This document shows, in pieces, positions 10,208-20,523 of a stretch of DNA of 64,000 nucleotides. How positions within the stretch are numbered: the stretch's first letter is position 1; every line of letters begins with the position of its first letter. Made by a program: the position numbers and the translations under genes. The notes under the pieces were generated by a model. It was not told where the DNA came from. It did no database searches and worked only from the letters and a program-made list of their open reading frames with translations. The DNA comes from RHKX01 sp963743875 (GTDB taxonomy: Bacteria; Actinomycetota; Thermoleophilia; Solirubrobacterales; 70-9), in the NCBI GenBank assembly GCA_963743875.1, contig CAVURM010000002.1:1-64000 (forward strand), written 5' to 3'.

Positions 10208-10804
10208 ATGAAGCGGAACGACGACGGGATGAGGCGCGAGTTCGTCCGTGCCCTGGATGCACGCAAGCCAGGGTTTCGCGCGGCCGTGAGCGCCGACGCC
10301 AGGATCAGCGCACGCCAGCGCGGGGAACGTTGCGAGTTTCGCTCGGGACGCGACACGCTCGTCCAGGTCTTGCGCCTCTGCTGGGTCAGCGATGCCTTTG
10401 CCGCGCACGTCGCCTACCGGCTCCGAGTGACCTTGAAGCGCTGCGGGGTTCCGGTGTTACCGCGGCTCCTGCACCGGTTCTCGATGGTGATGTCGCAGGT
10501 CACCATCGGCGATCCGGTGTTGATGCACCCCGGCGTCTACCTGATCCACGGACAGGTCGTCCTCGACGGCATCATCGAGATCGGCTCGGGTGCTGTAATC
10601 GGTCCCTGGGTTACGATCGGGCTTCAGGCCGGCAACGTCCTCGGGCCGACGATCGGGCGCGAGGTGACGATCGGCTCAGGCGCGCAGCTCATCGGCCCCG
10701 TCACCGTGGGCGACGGCGCCAAGATCGGTGCCGGCGCGGTCGTTCTGAGCGATGTCGAAGCCGGGTCCACCGTCGTTGGAATCCCGGCCAGGGCGGTCAC
10801 GTGA
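10208..10804 (+). CDS. Serine acetyltransferase-like hexapeptide O-acetyltransferase
   Basis: The product has 198 residues. The C-terminal half is a left-handed beta helix with hexapeptide turns (VLDGIIEIGSGAVIGPWVTIG, GREVTIGSGAQLIGPVTVG, AKIGAGAVVLSDV), ending in the usual VGIPARAV. A helical N-domain precedes it, as in CysE-type enzymes. In a polysaccharide locus it more likely acetylates a sugar with acetyl-CoA than makes O-acetylserine. ATG 10208 is 12 bases after the proposed stop of the glycosyltransferase. The frame is intact. Confidence 0.75.
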   Translation: MKRNDDGMRREFVRALDARKPGFRAAVSADARISARQRGERCEFRSGRDTLVQVLRLCWVSDAFAAHVAYRLRVTLKRCGVPVLPRLLHRFSMVMSQVTIGDPVLMHPGVYLIHGQVVLDGIIEIGSGAVIGPWVTIGLQAGNVLGPTIGREVTIGSGAQLIGPVTVGDGAKIGAGAVVLSDVEAGSTVVGIPARAVT

Positions 10805-10912
10805 CGCACCGCAGCCATCGGGATCGATGTTTCCGGTTCCGATGACGGTGGCGCCAAGGAGCATCGCCTGAAGCGCCTGGCGGAAGCACCGATCGTCCTC
10901 GAGGCGCGCGGG

Positions 10913-12134
10913 GTGAGTAAGACCTTCCGAATCCCCGACCAGAAGATCCAATCGTTCAAGGAACGGGCTGTTCATCCATTCCGCCGTCAGCACTTCCGCG
11001 AGCTACGCGCCCTTAACGACGTCGACCTCGAGGTCCGCAAGGGAGAGTTCTTCGGCATCGTCGGCCGCAACGGCTCGGGCAAGAGCACCCTTCTGAAGAT
11101 CCTCGCGAGCATCTACGCGGCCGACTCGGGGCGCGTTCGGATGGCCGGAACGCTGGCCCCGTTCATCGAGCTCGGCGTCGGCTTCAATCCCGACGTCACC
11201 GCGGTCGAGAACGTGATCCTCAACGGCGTGATGATGGGACTGACGCCGCGCGAGGCTCGCGAGCGGGTCGATGCGGTCTTCGAGTTCGCCGAGCTCGAGG
11301 AGTTCAAGGAACTACGGCTCAAGAACTATTCGTCGGGGATGACGTGTTCGACTCGCTTTCGCGGTGATGATCCAGGCCGACACCGACATCCTCCTGATCG
11401 ATGAAGTGCTCGCCGTCGGGGACGCTTCCTTTCAGCAGAAGTGCGCCGACGTCTTCTACGGGATGCGCGAGAGCGGCAAGACCATCGTCCTCGTTACCCA
11501 TGACATGGGATCGGTCGAGACCTACTGCGACCGCGCGATGCTGATCCACGACGGCGATGTGATCATGGTCGGCGATCCCGAGGAGGCCGCCAAGGAGTAT
11601 TTCCGGCTCAACTTCGAGGCGGCCGCCACCGACCCCGACGCCGTGATCCGCTCCCAGGAGGCCTTGGCCGAGGAGAATGCCGAGCTGACGCCGCACACCC
11701 GGGTGATCGAGGCTCGGATCGAGGACGAGGACGGCGAGCCGGTGGTGAGCCTCGAGCAGGGTTCACCGATCAGATTTCGTGCCATCGTCGAGGCGGTCGA
11801 GGAGCTTCGCAATCCCGTCTTCTCGTTCCTCTGCCTGACCAAGAACGGGACTCATGTCTTCGGCTTCCGTCGACACCTCGAGCGCGGCGACGCCGAGGTC
11901 GTGATCGTGGTCCCGGGCGAGCGGATCGAGCTCGCCGGCGCGTTGGACAACCATCTCGCTCCCGGTCGCTACGTGCTCACCTGCTGGATCTCCCGCGAGG
12001 CGGATACGAGCGGGGTCGCCACCCAGATGATTGGAGTCGGCGACTTCACGATCTACGGGAACACGCAGTCGCTCGGCTTGATCGAAGTCCAGGGGGACGT
12101 CGCGGCGACCTTCGTCGAAGAAGGAAGGCCATGA
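10913..12134 (+). CDS. wzt: Wzt-type ABC transporter ATP-binding protein with glycan-binding C-domain
   Basis: Walker A is GRNGSGKST, the signature YSSGMT, Walker B DILLIDEVLAVGD and the H-loop VTHD. A one-base frameshift at about 11345 splits the gene exactly in the signature motif. The C-terminal 150 residues (EARIEDEDGEPVVSLEQG, then RYVLTCWISREADTSG) form the beta-rich domain that in Wzt proteins recognises the finished glycan. Homology (IVLEARGVSKTF) begins at 10892, but no ATG or GTG is in frame before 10913, so the original start may be masked by an indel between 10805 and 10890. It pairs with the permease that follows with a 4-base overlap. Confidence 0.85.
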
Positions 12135-12992
12135 GCGTCGAGGAGGCGCCCTCTGTCACCCAGCTTCGCGTGGTCCGTGGCCCGACCGCCGTCGGCGGCG
12201 GCTGGAGGCGATTCTTCGACCTCCTGTTCCTTGTCGCGACGACCGACTTCAGGAAGGCGTTCTTCGGCACGGCCCTCGGTTACGCGTGGTCGCTGCTGCG
12301 GCCGCTTCTGCTGTTCGGCGTCCTGCTCGCGGTCTTCACGCAGGTCTTCCGGCTCGGTTCTTCGCGACGTCGAGAACTATCCCGTCTTCCTGCTCACCAA
12401 CATCGTGCTCTTCACCTTCTTCCAGGAGTCGACGATCATCGCCACCACCTCCGTGGCCGCCCGCGAGGGAATCGTCCGCAAGACCCAGTTCCCGCGCCTC
12501 GTGATCCCACTCTCGGTGGTCCTCACATCGGCATTCAACCTCGGTATGAACATGCTCGCGGTGCTCGTCTTCGCGCTCGCTTCCGGGGTCGATCCGAGCC
12601 CGACCTGGCTGTTGATGCCCCTGATCCTCCTCCTCCTGTTCGTCCTCACCAGCGCCACCGCGACCTATCTTTCCGCCCTCTACGTCCGGCGCCGCGACAC
12701 CGCGATCATCTGGAGCGTCGCGGCGACGGCGCTCTTCTACGGCAGCGCCGTCCTCTACCCGATCAGCATCGTCCCCGAGGGTCTGCTCCGTGATCTCATG
12801 TTCGTGAACCCGATCGTTCCGATGCTGGTTCAGACGAACAAGTGGTTCATCGACCCGGAGGCGACGAGCGCGGTAACGGCGGCCGGTGGCTGGGTCCACA
12901 TGATCCCTGCTGTCGCCGTCTTCGTGGCGGTCTGTGTCGCCGCGGTCTGGTTCTTCAACCGTGAGGCGCCCCGGGTCGCCGAGGAGCTCTGA
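12131..12992 (+). CDS. wzm: Wzm-type ABC-2 polysaccharide export permease
   Basis: Starts MSVEEAPSVTQL at ATG 12131, overlapping the ATPase stop. TDFRKAFFGTALGYAWSLLRPLL is the amphipathic start of ABC-2 permeases. A one-base shift near 12360 leads into RDVENYPVFLLTNIVLFTFF, and then six hydrophobic helices to the end at 12992. With the ATPase it would form the pump that moves undecaprenyl-linked polysaccharide across the membrane. Only 3 bases separate it from the convergent sulfotransferase gene. About 287 residues after correction, normal for the family. Confidence 0.85.
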
Positions 12993-12995
12993 GCC

Positions 12996-13994
12996 TCAGG
13001 CCGGCTCGTAGCCGTGCGCTGCGAGCCGCGGCCCGGCGATATCCTCGACGACGCCGACCTCGACGCCGGTCAGATCCTCGTGCCAGGCGCCCGGCATCGG
13101 TGCCGAGGTCCTGCTCGGCCGGCGGGCGATCGGGAGGATGGGCGCCGACGGGGCTCAGATCGACCGCCTCGGCGATCGCGACGGCGTCACGGTCGAAACC
13201 GATCAGGGCCAAAGCCTTGCCGAGCTCGCGCCCGGGCTCGACGAGGAGATCCTCGAACCTCATCCTCAGCCCAAACGCTTCGTCCTGGCCGTCGAGTGCG
13301 GCGGTGGAGACGTCGACCGTCATCGCCCAGATCCGAGCTGCCCTGGTGACGGCTGCCATCCGTACCTCCTCGTCGACCGGCACTTCCTCCTCATCGAAGC
13401 CTTCCGGGTTGCGGAGGTACGAGGCGACAACATCTCGCGGGTCGCGGACCAACGCGATCATCCGCGAGCGCGGCATCAGCTGCCATGACCCGGTCGGCGG
13501 CGTGGCTGCTGGCAGCCTCCTTGACAACGATCGGGCTCTCCGGACCGATGCCGCGGACGTGGGCCGCGGCCCGGTCGGCCGCGTATGCGATGCGCGACAG
13601 TCCGAGCTCGGCGCAGCGGCTCGCGCCAGGTGCCCTCGGAGCGCTCGTGAGAGCAGATAGGGGTCCCTTCCCTCGCTCAGGTTCAGAAGCGTCCCGGGCA
13701 CCCAGCGGTCACCCACCGCCACCGCGTCGCCAGGCCACGGGGCAACGTGGCCGCCGAAGCAGAGCTCGTCGATCGGGATGACCTGCGGCTCGACGCTCGC
13801 TTGCGGCGGGCGGCGGGCGGAAGCTGAGCGCGGCACTCGGGTCAGGTCGCAACGGGTGCGCGAGGAGGCCGAGCAGCAGCTCTGCCCCGGAGCGGGGGGT
13901 CGACCAGAGCCAGGTCAGCCGGGCCTCGACCGCCTCGTCAGGGGTCGGCTCCTCGGCGTCGCGTCGGGGCGGCGCGACGCCCCGGGAGCGGCAT
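12996..13994 (-). CDS. PAPS-dependent sulfotransferase 1, frameshifted
   Basis: From ATG 13994 (reading MPLPG, with one indel in the first 20 bases) the frame gives LTWLWSTPRSGAELLLGLLA, the 5'-phosphosulfate loop. Later comes MIALVRDPRDVVASYL, the 3'-phosphate binding motif, and WAMTVDVSTAALD. The end PGAWHEDLTGVEV and HGYEPA, stop at 12996, is in another frame after a shift near 13110, and further shifts lie in 13480-13680. Family knowledge: it transfers sulfate from PAPS to a hydroxyl, here probably a sugar. The start is 5 bases past the methyltransferase stop, so the two form one operon. Confidence 0.65.
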
Positions 13995-13999
13995 TCGGT

Positions 14000-15036
14000 T
14001 CAGCGCCGCCTCAGGGTGATCGCGACCTGGTACATGTCCTCGGTCGGGACCTTGACGTCGAGCAGCTCGAAGCGATCGCCCCAGCGCTCGCGCACGTATG
14101 GGAGGCTGATCACGGACTCGCCGTAGGTCATCTCGCCGCCGTCGTACTGCGGGTGCCCGCCGTCGACTGGGTGGGGCACGAAGACGTAGCGGGGCTCGCT
14201 CATCGCGGCCACCGGGTCGCCGAGATCGTCGAGCGCGTCGTGCATCTTGGGGTCGAGGGCCAGGTAGGCCGGCGGTCGGATCGTGAGGATCAGGAGGCCG
14301 CCGGGGACGATCGCGGCGTGGAGCGCGTCGAGGCAGGTGTCCGCCGCCCGCTCGGAGATGTGGGTGAAGACCGAGAAGGAGTAGGCGAGGTCGATCTCGC
14401 CGAACGGGAGGGACTCGGGGAGGAACTCGCTCTGGGCCAGCTCCGCCGGGACCCGGCTGCGGCGGCAGACGTCGAGGATCTCCGGGGTCGGATCGACGCC
14501 CAGCAGGCTGCCGGGCGCGACGTCGCGGGCGAAGAAGCGGGCCAGCCGTGCCCCAGCCGAGGCCGAAGTCGAGGATGCGCGATCCGCTCAGCGGAGCTGG
14601 CGCCATGGGCAGTCGACCATCGTCTTGGCGTGGCGGTAGAAGGCCTTCGACTGGCCGAGCAGGGCCAGCCCCGAGGCGCCGTTCCAGTTGATCTGAAGTC
14701 CCGGCTCGGGGACGTCGGGCAGCAGGGCCCGGATGTTCGGAAAGCTCGTGTAGTCGCGGGTCAGAGCAGCAGCGCCCAGAGGTCGTCGTCGAGGTCGCGG
14801 AAGAGCGCGTAGGCCTCGCGGCCCGGCACCCGCGCAGGCGGCGTCGATCTCCGTCGAGCCGGTCCCCGTAGAGGCACGTCAGCCAGCCGTCGACATCGAG
14901 TTCGCCGGCGGTTCTTCCCGAGCCGGTTGAGTCAGCTTCAGGCTCGCGGATCGCGTCGGCGAGGCGTTGCCCGGGGCTCGAATTCGCCGCCCAACGGGCG
15001 AGCTCGTATTCCCTTGTCGCGCAGTCGCGAGTTCAC
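14000..15036 (-). CDS. Class I SAM-dependent methyltransferase, frameshifted
   Basis: Joined frames read YELARWAANSSPGQRLADAI, GWLTCLYGDRLDGD, DYTSFPNIRALLPDVPEPG, the SAM motif RILDFGLGWG, then DLAYSFSVFTHIS, PGGLLILTIRP and the long intact C-terminus with GGEMTYGESVISLPYV ending at 14000. GTG 15036 fits as the start, giving about 345 residues. Shifts lie near 15020, 14830, 14640, 14560 and 14250. The product is cytosolic and uses S-adenosylmethionine; a sugar or glycan terminus is the likely acceptor because sulfotransferase genes sit on both sides. Capping by methylation is common in ABC-exported chains. Confidence 0.6.
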
Positions 15037-15059
15037 CGCCAGGAGTCTATGCAGGAGGG

Positions 15060-15646
15060 CTAGGGCTCGTAGATGCCGCCGTAGGCAGCGACGCTCGACC
15101 TGGCCCCAGCCGGGATTGCGCTCGTACATGCGCGCTGATCTGCTCGGGCCGTGAAACTGTTGGTGACGTCGTGGTCGTACTGCTTGCCGACCCAGGGCAC
15201 CGATCGCCACTGCCGATCGGGCGGTCGCGGCAGGGGTGCCGAGCTCGATCAGCAGGGCCTCGACATCCTCGGCGAGGTTCTCCATCCGCAGCCAGCGGTC
15301 GACGGGCACTCCGTCCGTCATCCACCGAAGGACGTCGTCCGGCTCGGCGCTCTCGACCATCTCCTCGACGCTCGGCATCGGCAGCGGCTCGTAGTCGGGC
15401 CAGACGCCGGAGACCGCCTTGTGGTGGGCGGTGCTGAGTACCCAGGAGGGCAGCCGGCGGATGTTCATCGCCCGCAGCTTGCCTTCGACCGCCTCCCCGT
15501 GAGCCCAGAACGAGTCGTGCTTGTCGTTGGAGTCGATCGGCGCCTGGAACAGGACCAGGCCGGGAACCGCCGTGAGCATCTCCTGGGTCGCCGTTCCGGC
15601 CGCCTTCGGCAGGTGCGCCCAGACCATGGTGTCGGTGATCACCATG
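15060..15646 (-). CDS. Sulfotransferase family protein 2, short, frameshifted
   Basis: ATG 15646 opens MVITDTMVWAHLPKAAGTATQ. HLPKAAGT is a 5'-PAPS loop of the sulfotransferase-2 type (usually HxPKTAGT). It continues through VDRWLRMENLAEDVEALL. Shifts near 15190 and 15080 restore NSFTAR, RMYERNPGW and a C-terminal YGGIYEP at TAG 15060. About 195 residues, shorter than classical sulfotransferases, but the family includes short forms. Acceptor unknown; the setting suggests the exported glycan. Confidence 0.55.
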
Positions 15647-15683
15647 GTCGCACGCCTTCGATCGGACACCGGTCGCAAGATCG

Positions 15684-16694
15684 TCAGTCTAGGCCGAGGC
15701 GATAGCCGTACCGCTCGAGCCGATCACCGGCGATCTCGGCGACGGTTGCCGCCTCGGCGGAGCTCAGATTCTCGCGCCAGGCGCCGGGGCTGGCGCTCCG
15801 GTTCCGCTTCAGCGTCGCCGACGGCTCCAGCTCGGAAGGCGACGCGAACGAGAGATCCCCTACGGCCGCGTCGATCCGCCTGGCGATCGTGCTTCACGTC
15901 CATCCAGGCGAGCAGATCGTGCGAGGTTCCCGGCCGGATCGTCGAGCAGGTCCTCGTAGCGGACCGTCCGGGTCAGGGCCGGGTCATGGGCGGCGAGCGC
16001 GTGCTTGGCCGACGTCCATCGACATCGCCCAGGTCTGCGCCGCCCAGGCGATGCCCTCGGCGCGTCGGTCATCGTCGAACGAGACCCCGAACTGCCGGGC
16101 GATGAACCCGCCCGGCCGCAGTGCGTGCATCAGCGAGTCGACCACATCGCGCGGGTCGCGAACCAGGAGCAGAGCGCGCGAGTCTGGGAGGAGATCCATC
16201 ACCCGGTCGGCGGCGTGCCCGCTCGGCGTCTCCTTGACGACGATCGCGGCATCTGGGTTCGCCGAGCCCCGATCTGTCGCGGCTCGACGCACGGCTGCCG
16301 AGCCGAGCCAGGATCAGGCCCCGCATCCACGGTCGCCAGGTCGCAGCGTGAGCCTCGGCCAGCAGGTAGGTGGGCCGACTCTCGCTGCCGTTGATGATGC
16401 TGCCGGGGTGCCACTCCTCGTAGAAGGCGACCGGGCGTGCCATCGAAGGGCGCGAGGTGGTGGCCGAAGCTGGGTTCGTCGGCAGGGATCACGTCGATCG
16501 GAGCGGCATCCGGGCCTCGGGCCCGGAAAGCCGAGCGGCTCGTCGCGGTCGACGCGGGCGGGGTGGCAGAGGAGGTCGAGTAGCCAGCTGCTTCCCGAGC
16601 GCGGCGAGCCCCATATCCAGGTCAGGCTCGACTCGACTTCCTGCAGCCAGCCCCCGCTCTCGACCGGCTCGCCTGTTGCTGAGCTCACCGACAC
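15684..16694 (-). CDS. PAPS-dependent sulfotransferase 3, frameshifted
   Basis: From ATG 16694 the sequence gives SLTWIWGSPRSGSSWLLDLL (5'-PAPS loop). In other frames come ARPVAFYEEWHPGSIING, SRPTYLLAEAHAATW, AAIVVKETPSGHAADRV, LLLVRDPRDVVDSLMHAL (3'-phosphate motif), RTVRYEDLLDDPAGNL and the end RYGYRLGLD at 15684. At least four one-base shifts are needed. Both PAPS motifs match sulfotransferase 1 closely, so the two are probably paralogues. The gene lies just downstream of the mutase stop on the same strand. Confidence 0.65.
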
Positions 16695-16704
16695 CGCTCG
16701 GGGC

Positions 16705-18353
16705 CTAGAAGAAGGCCCCGCCCTTGTACTCGCCGAAGACGTCGCGCAGCGCTCCCGAGACCTCGCCGATCGAGGCGCCGGCGCGGAGCGCCTCCTTCAT
16801 CGGCGGCAGCAGGTTGACGTCGCCCTCGGCCGCCTCGCCGAGCTCCGCGAGCCGGGCGTCGACAGCGGCCTGGTCGCGACTCTCCTTGTGCTTCTTGAGC
16901 CGGGCGACCTGGCGCCGCTCGGCCTCTGGGTCGACCTTGAGGATGTCGACGTCGTCGATCGTGTCGGTGACGAACTTGTTGACGCCGACGATCACGTCCT
17001 GGCCGCTCTTGTAGCGCTCGTGGTAGCTGGAGGCCGACTCCTCGATCTCCTTCTGCATGAAGTCGAGCGAGACGACCGACCCGCCCATGTCCTCGACCTG
17101 CGCCATCAGCTCCTTGGCTCGCAGCTCGATCTCGTCGGTCAGCGACTCGACGAAGTAGGAGCCGGCGAACGGGTCGACGCGTGTCGGTCGCGCCAGACTC
17201 GTAGGCGATCACCTGCTGGGTGCGGAGGGCGATCCGCGCCGAGCGCTCGGTCGGCAGCGCCAGCGCCTCGTCGAAGCCGTTCGTGTGAAGCGATTGGGTG
17301 CCGCCGCTGACCGCCGCGAAGCCCTGCAGCGCGACGCGGATGATGTTCACCTCGGGCTGCTGGGCCTGGAGCGTGACGCCGCCGGTCTGGGTGTGGAAGC
17401 GGATCATCTGCGACCGCGGGCTGCTCGGAGCCGAAGCGGTCGCGGACGATCTCCGCCCACATCCGCCGCACCGCGCGGAACTTGGCGATCTCCTGGAAGA
17501 CGTTGTTGTGGCAGTTGAAGAAGAAGGCGAGCCGGGGGGCGAAGCTGTCGATCTCGAGGCCGCGATCGAGGGCCGCCTCGACGTAGGCGATCGCGTTGGA
17601 GAGCGTGAACGCGACCTCCTGGACTGCCGAGCAGCCCTTCTCGCGGATGTGGTAGCCGCTGATCGAGATCGTGTTCCACTTCGGCACGTTCTCCTGGCAG
17701 TACTCGAAGATGTCGGTCGTCAGGCGCATCGTCGGCTCGGGCGGGTAGATGTAGTTGCCGCGCGCCATGTACTCCTTGAGCACGTCGTTCTGGACGGTGC
17801 CGCGGAGCTTCTCCGACGCGACTCCCTGCTCCTCGCCGACGAGCTCGTAGAGCAGGAGCAGGACCGACGCCGGTGCGTTGATCGTCATCGACGTCGAGAC
17901 CTGATCGAGCGGGATCTGATCGAAGCAGATCCGCATGTCCTCGATCGTGTCGATCGGGACGCCGGTCCGGCCGACCTCGCCGTCGCAGAGCGGATCGTCG
18001 GAGTCGCGGCCGAGCTGGGTCGGTAGGTCGAACGCCATCGAGAGGCCCGTCGAGCCGTGCTCGATCAGGTAGCGGTAGCGCTCGTTGGTGTCCTCGGGGC
18101 TGGAGAAGCCGGCGTACTGGCGCATCGTCCAGAGCCGGTCGCGGTACATCCCGTCGTGGATGCCGCGGGTGAACGGGTAGTCGCCCGGCTCGCCGAGCCG
18201 CTCCTCGAGGTCGGGGGCGACGTCGGAGGCGTCGTAGAGCTTGTCGATCTCGATCCCGGAGTCGGTGAAGCGACGCTCGTCGTCGGGGCCGACGATCGGG
18301 GCGATGTACCGGTGCTCGGAACTCTGGATGTCGCTTGCGGCGGCGTCACTCAC
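16705..18353 (-). CDS. Acyl-CoA (methylmalonyl-CoA) mutase large subunit, frameshifted
   Basis: GTG 18353 starts VSDAAASD; a GTG at 18377 is an alternative. Strong family sequence follows: GIHDGMYRDRLWTMRQYAGF, TGLSMAFDLPTQLG, DQVSTSMTINAPA, and ISISGYHIREKG with the active-site His. Shifts near 17420 and 17190 lead to DMGGSVVSLDFMQKEIEESA and KGGAFF at 16705. About 550 residues with no B12-binding domain, so it is the catalytic chain of a split mutase that needs a separate small subunit. It rearranges a branched acyl-CoA such as methylmalonyl-CoA in the cytosol. It does not obviously belong to the glycan pathway around it. Confidence 0.85.
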
Positions 18354-18421
18354 GGGACCGCGAAGGATAGTCAGCACCGCCCATCCTTAGTCTGCCGTGC
18401 AGATAGCATGGCCATTCTGCT

Positions 18422-18427
18422 TAGAGT
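18422..18427 (+). promoter_or_regulatory. Possible -10 box of a leaderless promoter
   Basis: TAGAGT sits 6 bases before ATG 18434, the same distance as at 49742 and 52507. No good -35 box is seen at 17 bases. A start of transcription at the ATG itself is inferred. Confidence 0.35.
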
Positions 18428-18433
18428 TCTCAG

Positions 18434-19069
18434 ATGAACACGGAATCACTCGGGTCCGGGGGCCGGGATGCATCTGAATCCGGGTGGCAGTTTGCGGCAG
18501 CCCCAGACTCCCTCCTGTTCCGCCAGGTGCACGTCACGTGCGGCGGTAACGTCCTGATCGTCGGCGACTCGCACACCCTCCTCTGCGGGGCGGATAAGGC
18601 CTTTCCCGGATGCGACGTTTCTGCCCGATTCGGGCGTGAATCGACCGAGGGGCTGGAGATCCTGGAGCTGGCCCTTCGGCCCGATCACGAAGTCGTCGTT
18701 TTCGATCTCTCGGCGAACGACGTCTTGGATCCCCCGGCGTTCGAGGCGAATCTCGAACTGCTTCTGGATCGGACCGGTACGCGTCAGCTGGTTCTCGTGA
18801 ACACTTGGCGTGCGGATTTCCGAAACCTTCACCTCAGGGTCAACGCGATCTTGCAGAGATTCGCCGAGGAGCATTCTGATCGTGCCACTTTGGTCGACTG
18901 GGCCGCGTTCGTCGACGATCATCCTGCGCCGCACGGGAAGGATCCCGACTACATCCATTTCTCGACCGAGGTCTACCGGGAGCGGATCGCCCTGTTGTCA
19001 GGGGCTATCGACCGTGCGCTCGATCGCGCGCGGGGCGGTCATGGCCGCAATGACTCAACTGCCTCCTGA
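18434..19069 (+). CDS. SGNH-hydrolase-like protein
   Basis: The product has 211 residues. NVLIVGDSHTLLCG carries the block-I Gly-Asp-Ser of SGNH esterases, VVVFDLSANDVL gives block III (Asn) and DPDYIHFSTEVYRERIALL gives the C-terminal Asp-x-x-His. The fold is the one found as an independent protein or as the tail of OafA-type acyltransferases, where it moves or removes acetyl groups on glycans. No signal peptide is visible, so it acts in the cytosol or with a membrane partner. It lies between the sulfotransferase and acyltransferase blocks. No ribosome site; the promoter suggests leaderless translation. Confidence 0.65.
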   Translation: MNTESLGSGGRDASESGWQFAAAPDSLLFRQVHVTCGGNVLIVGDSHTLLCGADKAFPGCDVSARFGRESTEGLEILELALRPDHEVVVFDLSANDVLDPPAFEANLELLLDRTGTRQLVLVNTWRADFRNLHLRVNAILQRFAEEHSDRATLVDWAAFVDDHPAPHGKDPDYIHFSTEVYRERIALLSGAIDRALDRARGGHGRNDSTAS

Positions 19070-19300
19070 AACCTGTCCGTGTGGTGAAGCAGTTGGGTTC
19101 GGCGAACCCTCCATCGCCAGCGAGGCGTCCCAGCTCAGGTCAGCGCTCGCCCGCAGCAGTGGCTTACTCATCGCCAGCGCGAGCGGAGCCAGCTCCGATG
19201 TACGGTTGGCCCAGGCGCCGGTGGTGGCGGGCAGCTCGTGGTTGGGACGACGTCATGGGCGAGCCCCATCCGCTCCCGCATACCGTTGACGAGCGGGTGG
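19039..19300 (-). pseudogene. Enoyl-CoA hydratase C-terminal remnant
   Basis: Minus-strand frames give RMGLAHDVVP, ELPATTGAWANR, SELAPLALAMSKPLLRASAD, LSWDASLAMEG and, after two shifts, FAEPNCFTT and DRFQEAVESLRP with a stop at 19039. This is the last third of an enoyl-CoA hydratase/isomerase. Nothing resembling the N-terminal two thirds precedes it, because the acyltransferase gene starts right there. It overlaps the end of the plus-strand gene by 30 bases. It is a truncated, non-functional leftover of a rearrangement. Confidence 0.55.
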
Positions 19301-19328
19301 CGGGGGGCGACTACGTCCGGCGTCGACA

Positions 19329-20523
19329 TCAGCGCTTGAAGCGGAGCAGCGGGCGCTCGAGCAGGTAGTAGCTCGCGGCGGCGATCGGGATCGTGATCGC
19401 GACCGTGGCGATCAGCAGCGGGAGGAAGCTCCAGCCCTCGCCGGGGATGCCGAGGCGGAGGGCGACGACGTAGTGCCAGAGGAAGATGCCGTAGGAGATC
19501 GAGCCCGAGCCAGGCGACGACGCGGGTGGCGGAGGAACGTCCGCGGCGCGCCGCCGCCGGAGTCGCCGAAGACGGCAGGGAGCATCAGGAGCAGCGCGAT
19601 CAGCCCGAAGGCGACGTGGGCGACGAGCTGATCGCCGGCGCCGACGAGGTAGGGGGTGACGGGGAGCACGATCGCGATCGAGCGCGTAGACGACGACGGC
19701 GGCGAGCCAGGGCCAACCGGGGTGAGCGGCGATCGCAGCGATCGCGGGAGGCGTCCGGCATGCCCGGCGAGCGCGACCGAGACCAGGGCGAGCGCCATCC
19801 CGAGCGCGAACCAGAAGACGTAGCCGAGCAGGGTTCCGCCGACGACGGTCGTGACGCCCGGTGTCGTCGAGCAGGACGAAGTGGAGCAGGATCGAGACGA
19901 CGCGAGAGCGCGGCGAGCAGCAGCAGCTCGCCACGCAGCCAGGAGCCGGTCGAGCGGCCGCGGGCCAGGCCGCCGCGGCGAGCACGTAGAGCGGCAGCGC
20001 CGCGTAGAAGGTGAACTCGACGACGAGGCTCCAGGTCTGCGCCAGCCCGCAGCCGGCGACCGACGGCGACGCAGCCGGTGCCGTCGCCGATCGGCAGCGG
20101 TGTGGATCAGCGCGAACTGCTGGATGCCCGCCGTCGCCGGGGACGCCCGTCAGGCCCGGGATCAGGATCAGGACGATCAGCACCAGCCAGTAGGCCGGGA
20201 GGATCCGCAGCAGGCGACGGCGCGCGTAGCGGCCGACCGCGGGCGCCTCGCCACCGCCGGTCCGATGGGCGATGAACGGTCGGTAGAGGAGGAAGCCGGA
20301 GATCAGGAAGAAGATCGTCACGCCGACGTTCAGGTGGAGGACGAGCCGTCCGATCGAGCGAGTCGCCGACGGCGCCGAACACTCCGACGTGGACCGCGAC
20401 CACGGCCAGGACCGCGATCGCCCGCATCCCGTCGAGCAGCGGAAATCGTGGATGATGGGGAGGCGGGGCGACGACGTCGGGAACGGCCGCCGTTGGCGTG
20501 GGTCGCCGTGCGTTCGCGGTCAT
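19329..20523 (-). CDS. Acyltransferase 3 (OafA-type) membrane protein, frameshifted
   Basis: ATG 20523 starts MTANARRPTP. FPLLDGMRAIAVLAVVAVHVG is the conserved opening with the catalytic-type His, then GVTIFFLISGFLLYRPFIAH and YARRRLLRILPAYWL, all standard for the family, and LAQTWSLVVEFTFYAALPL. Several shifts lie between 20400 and 19500. The end ISYGIFLWHYVVALRLG and YYLLERPLLRFKR is intact. It is an integral membrane protein that passes acetyl or other acyl groups to extracytoplasmic sugars. ATG 20523 overlaps the stop of the upstream glycosyltransferase (ATGA). Confidence 0.75.

Noticed and set aside
9193..10845. A 550-residue glycosyltransferase covering the whole acetyltransferase gene
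   Set aside because: After about residue 335 the frame is low-complexity and lies over the intact hexapeptide acetyltransferase in another frame; an indel near 10140 gives a natural stop at 10195.
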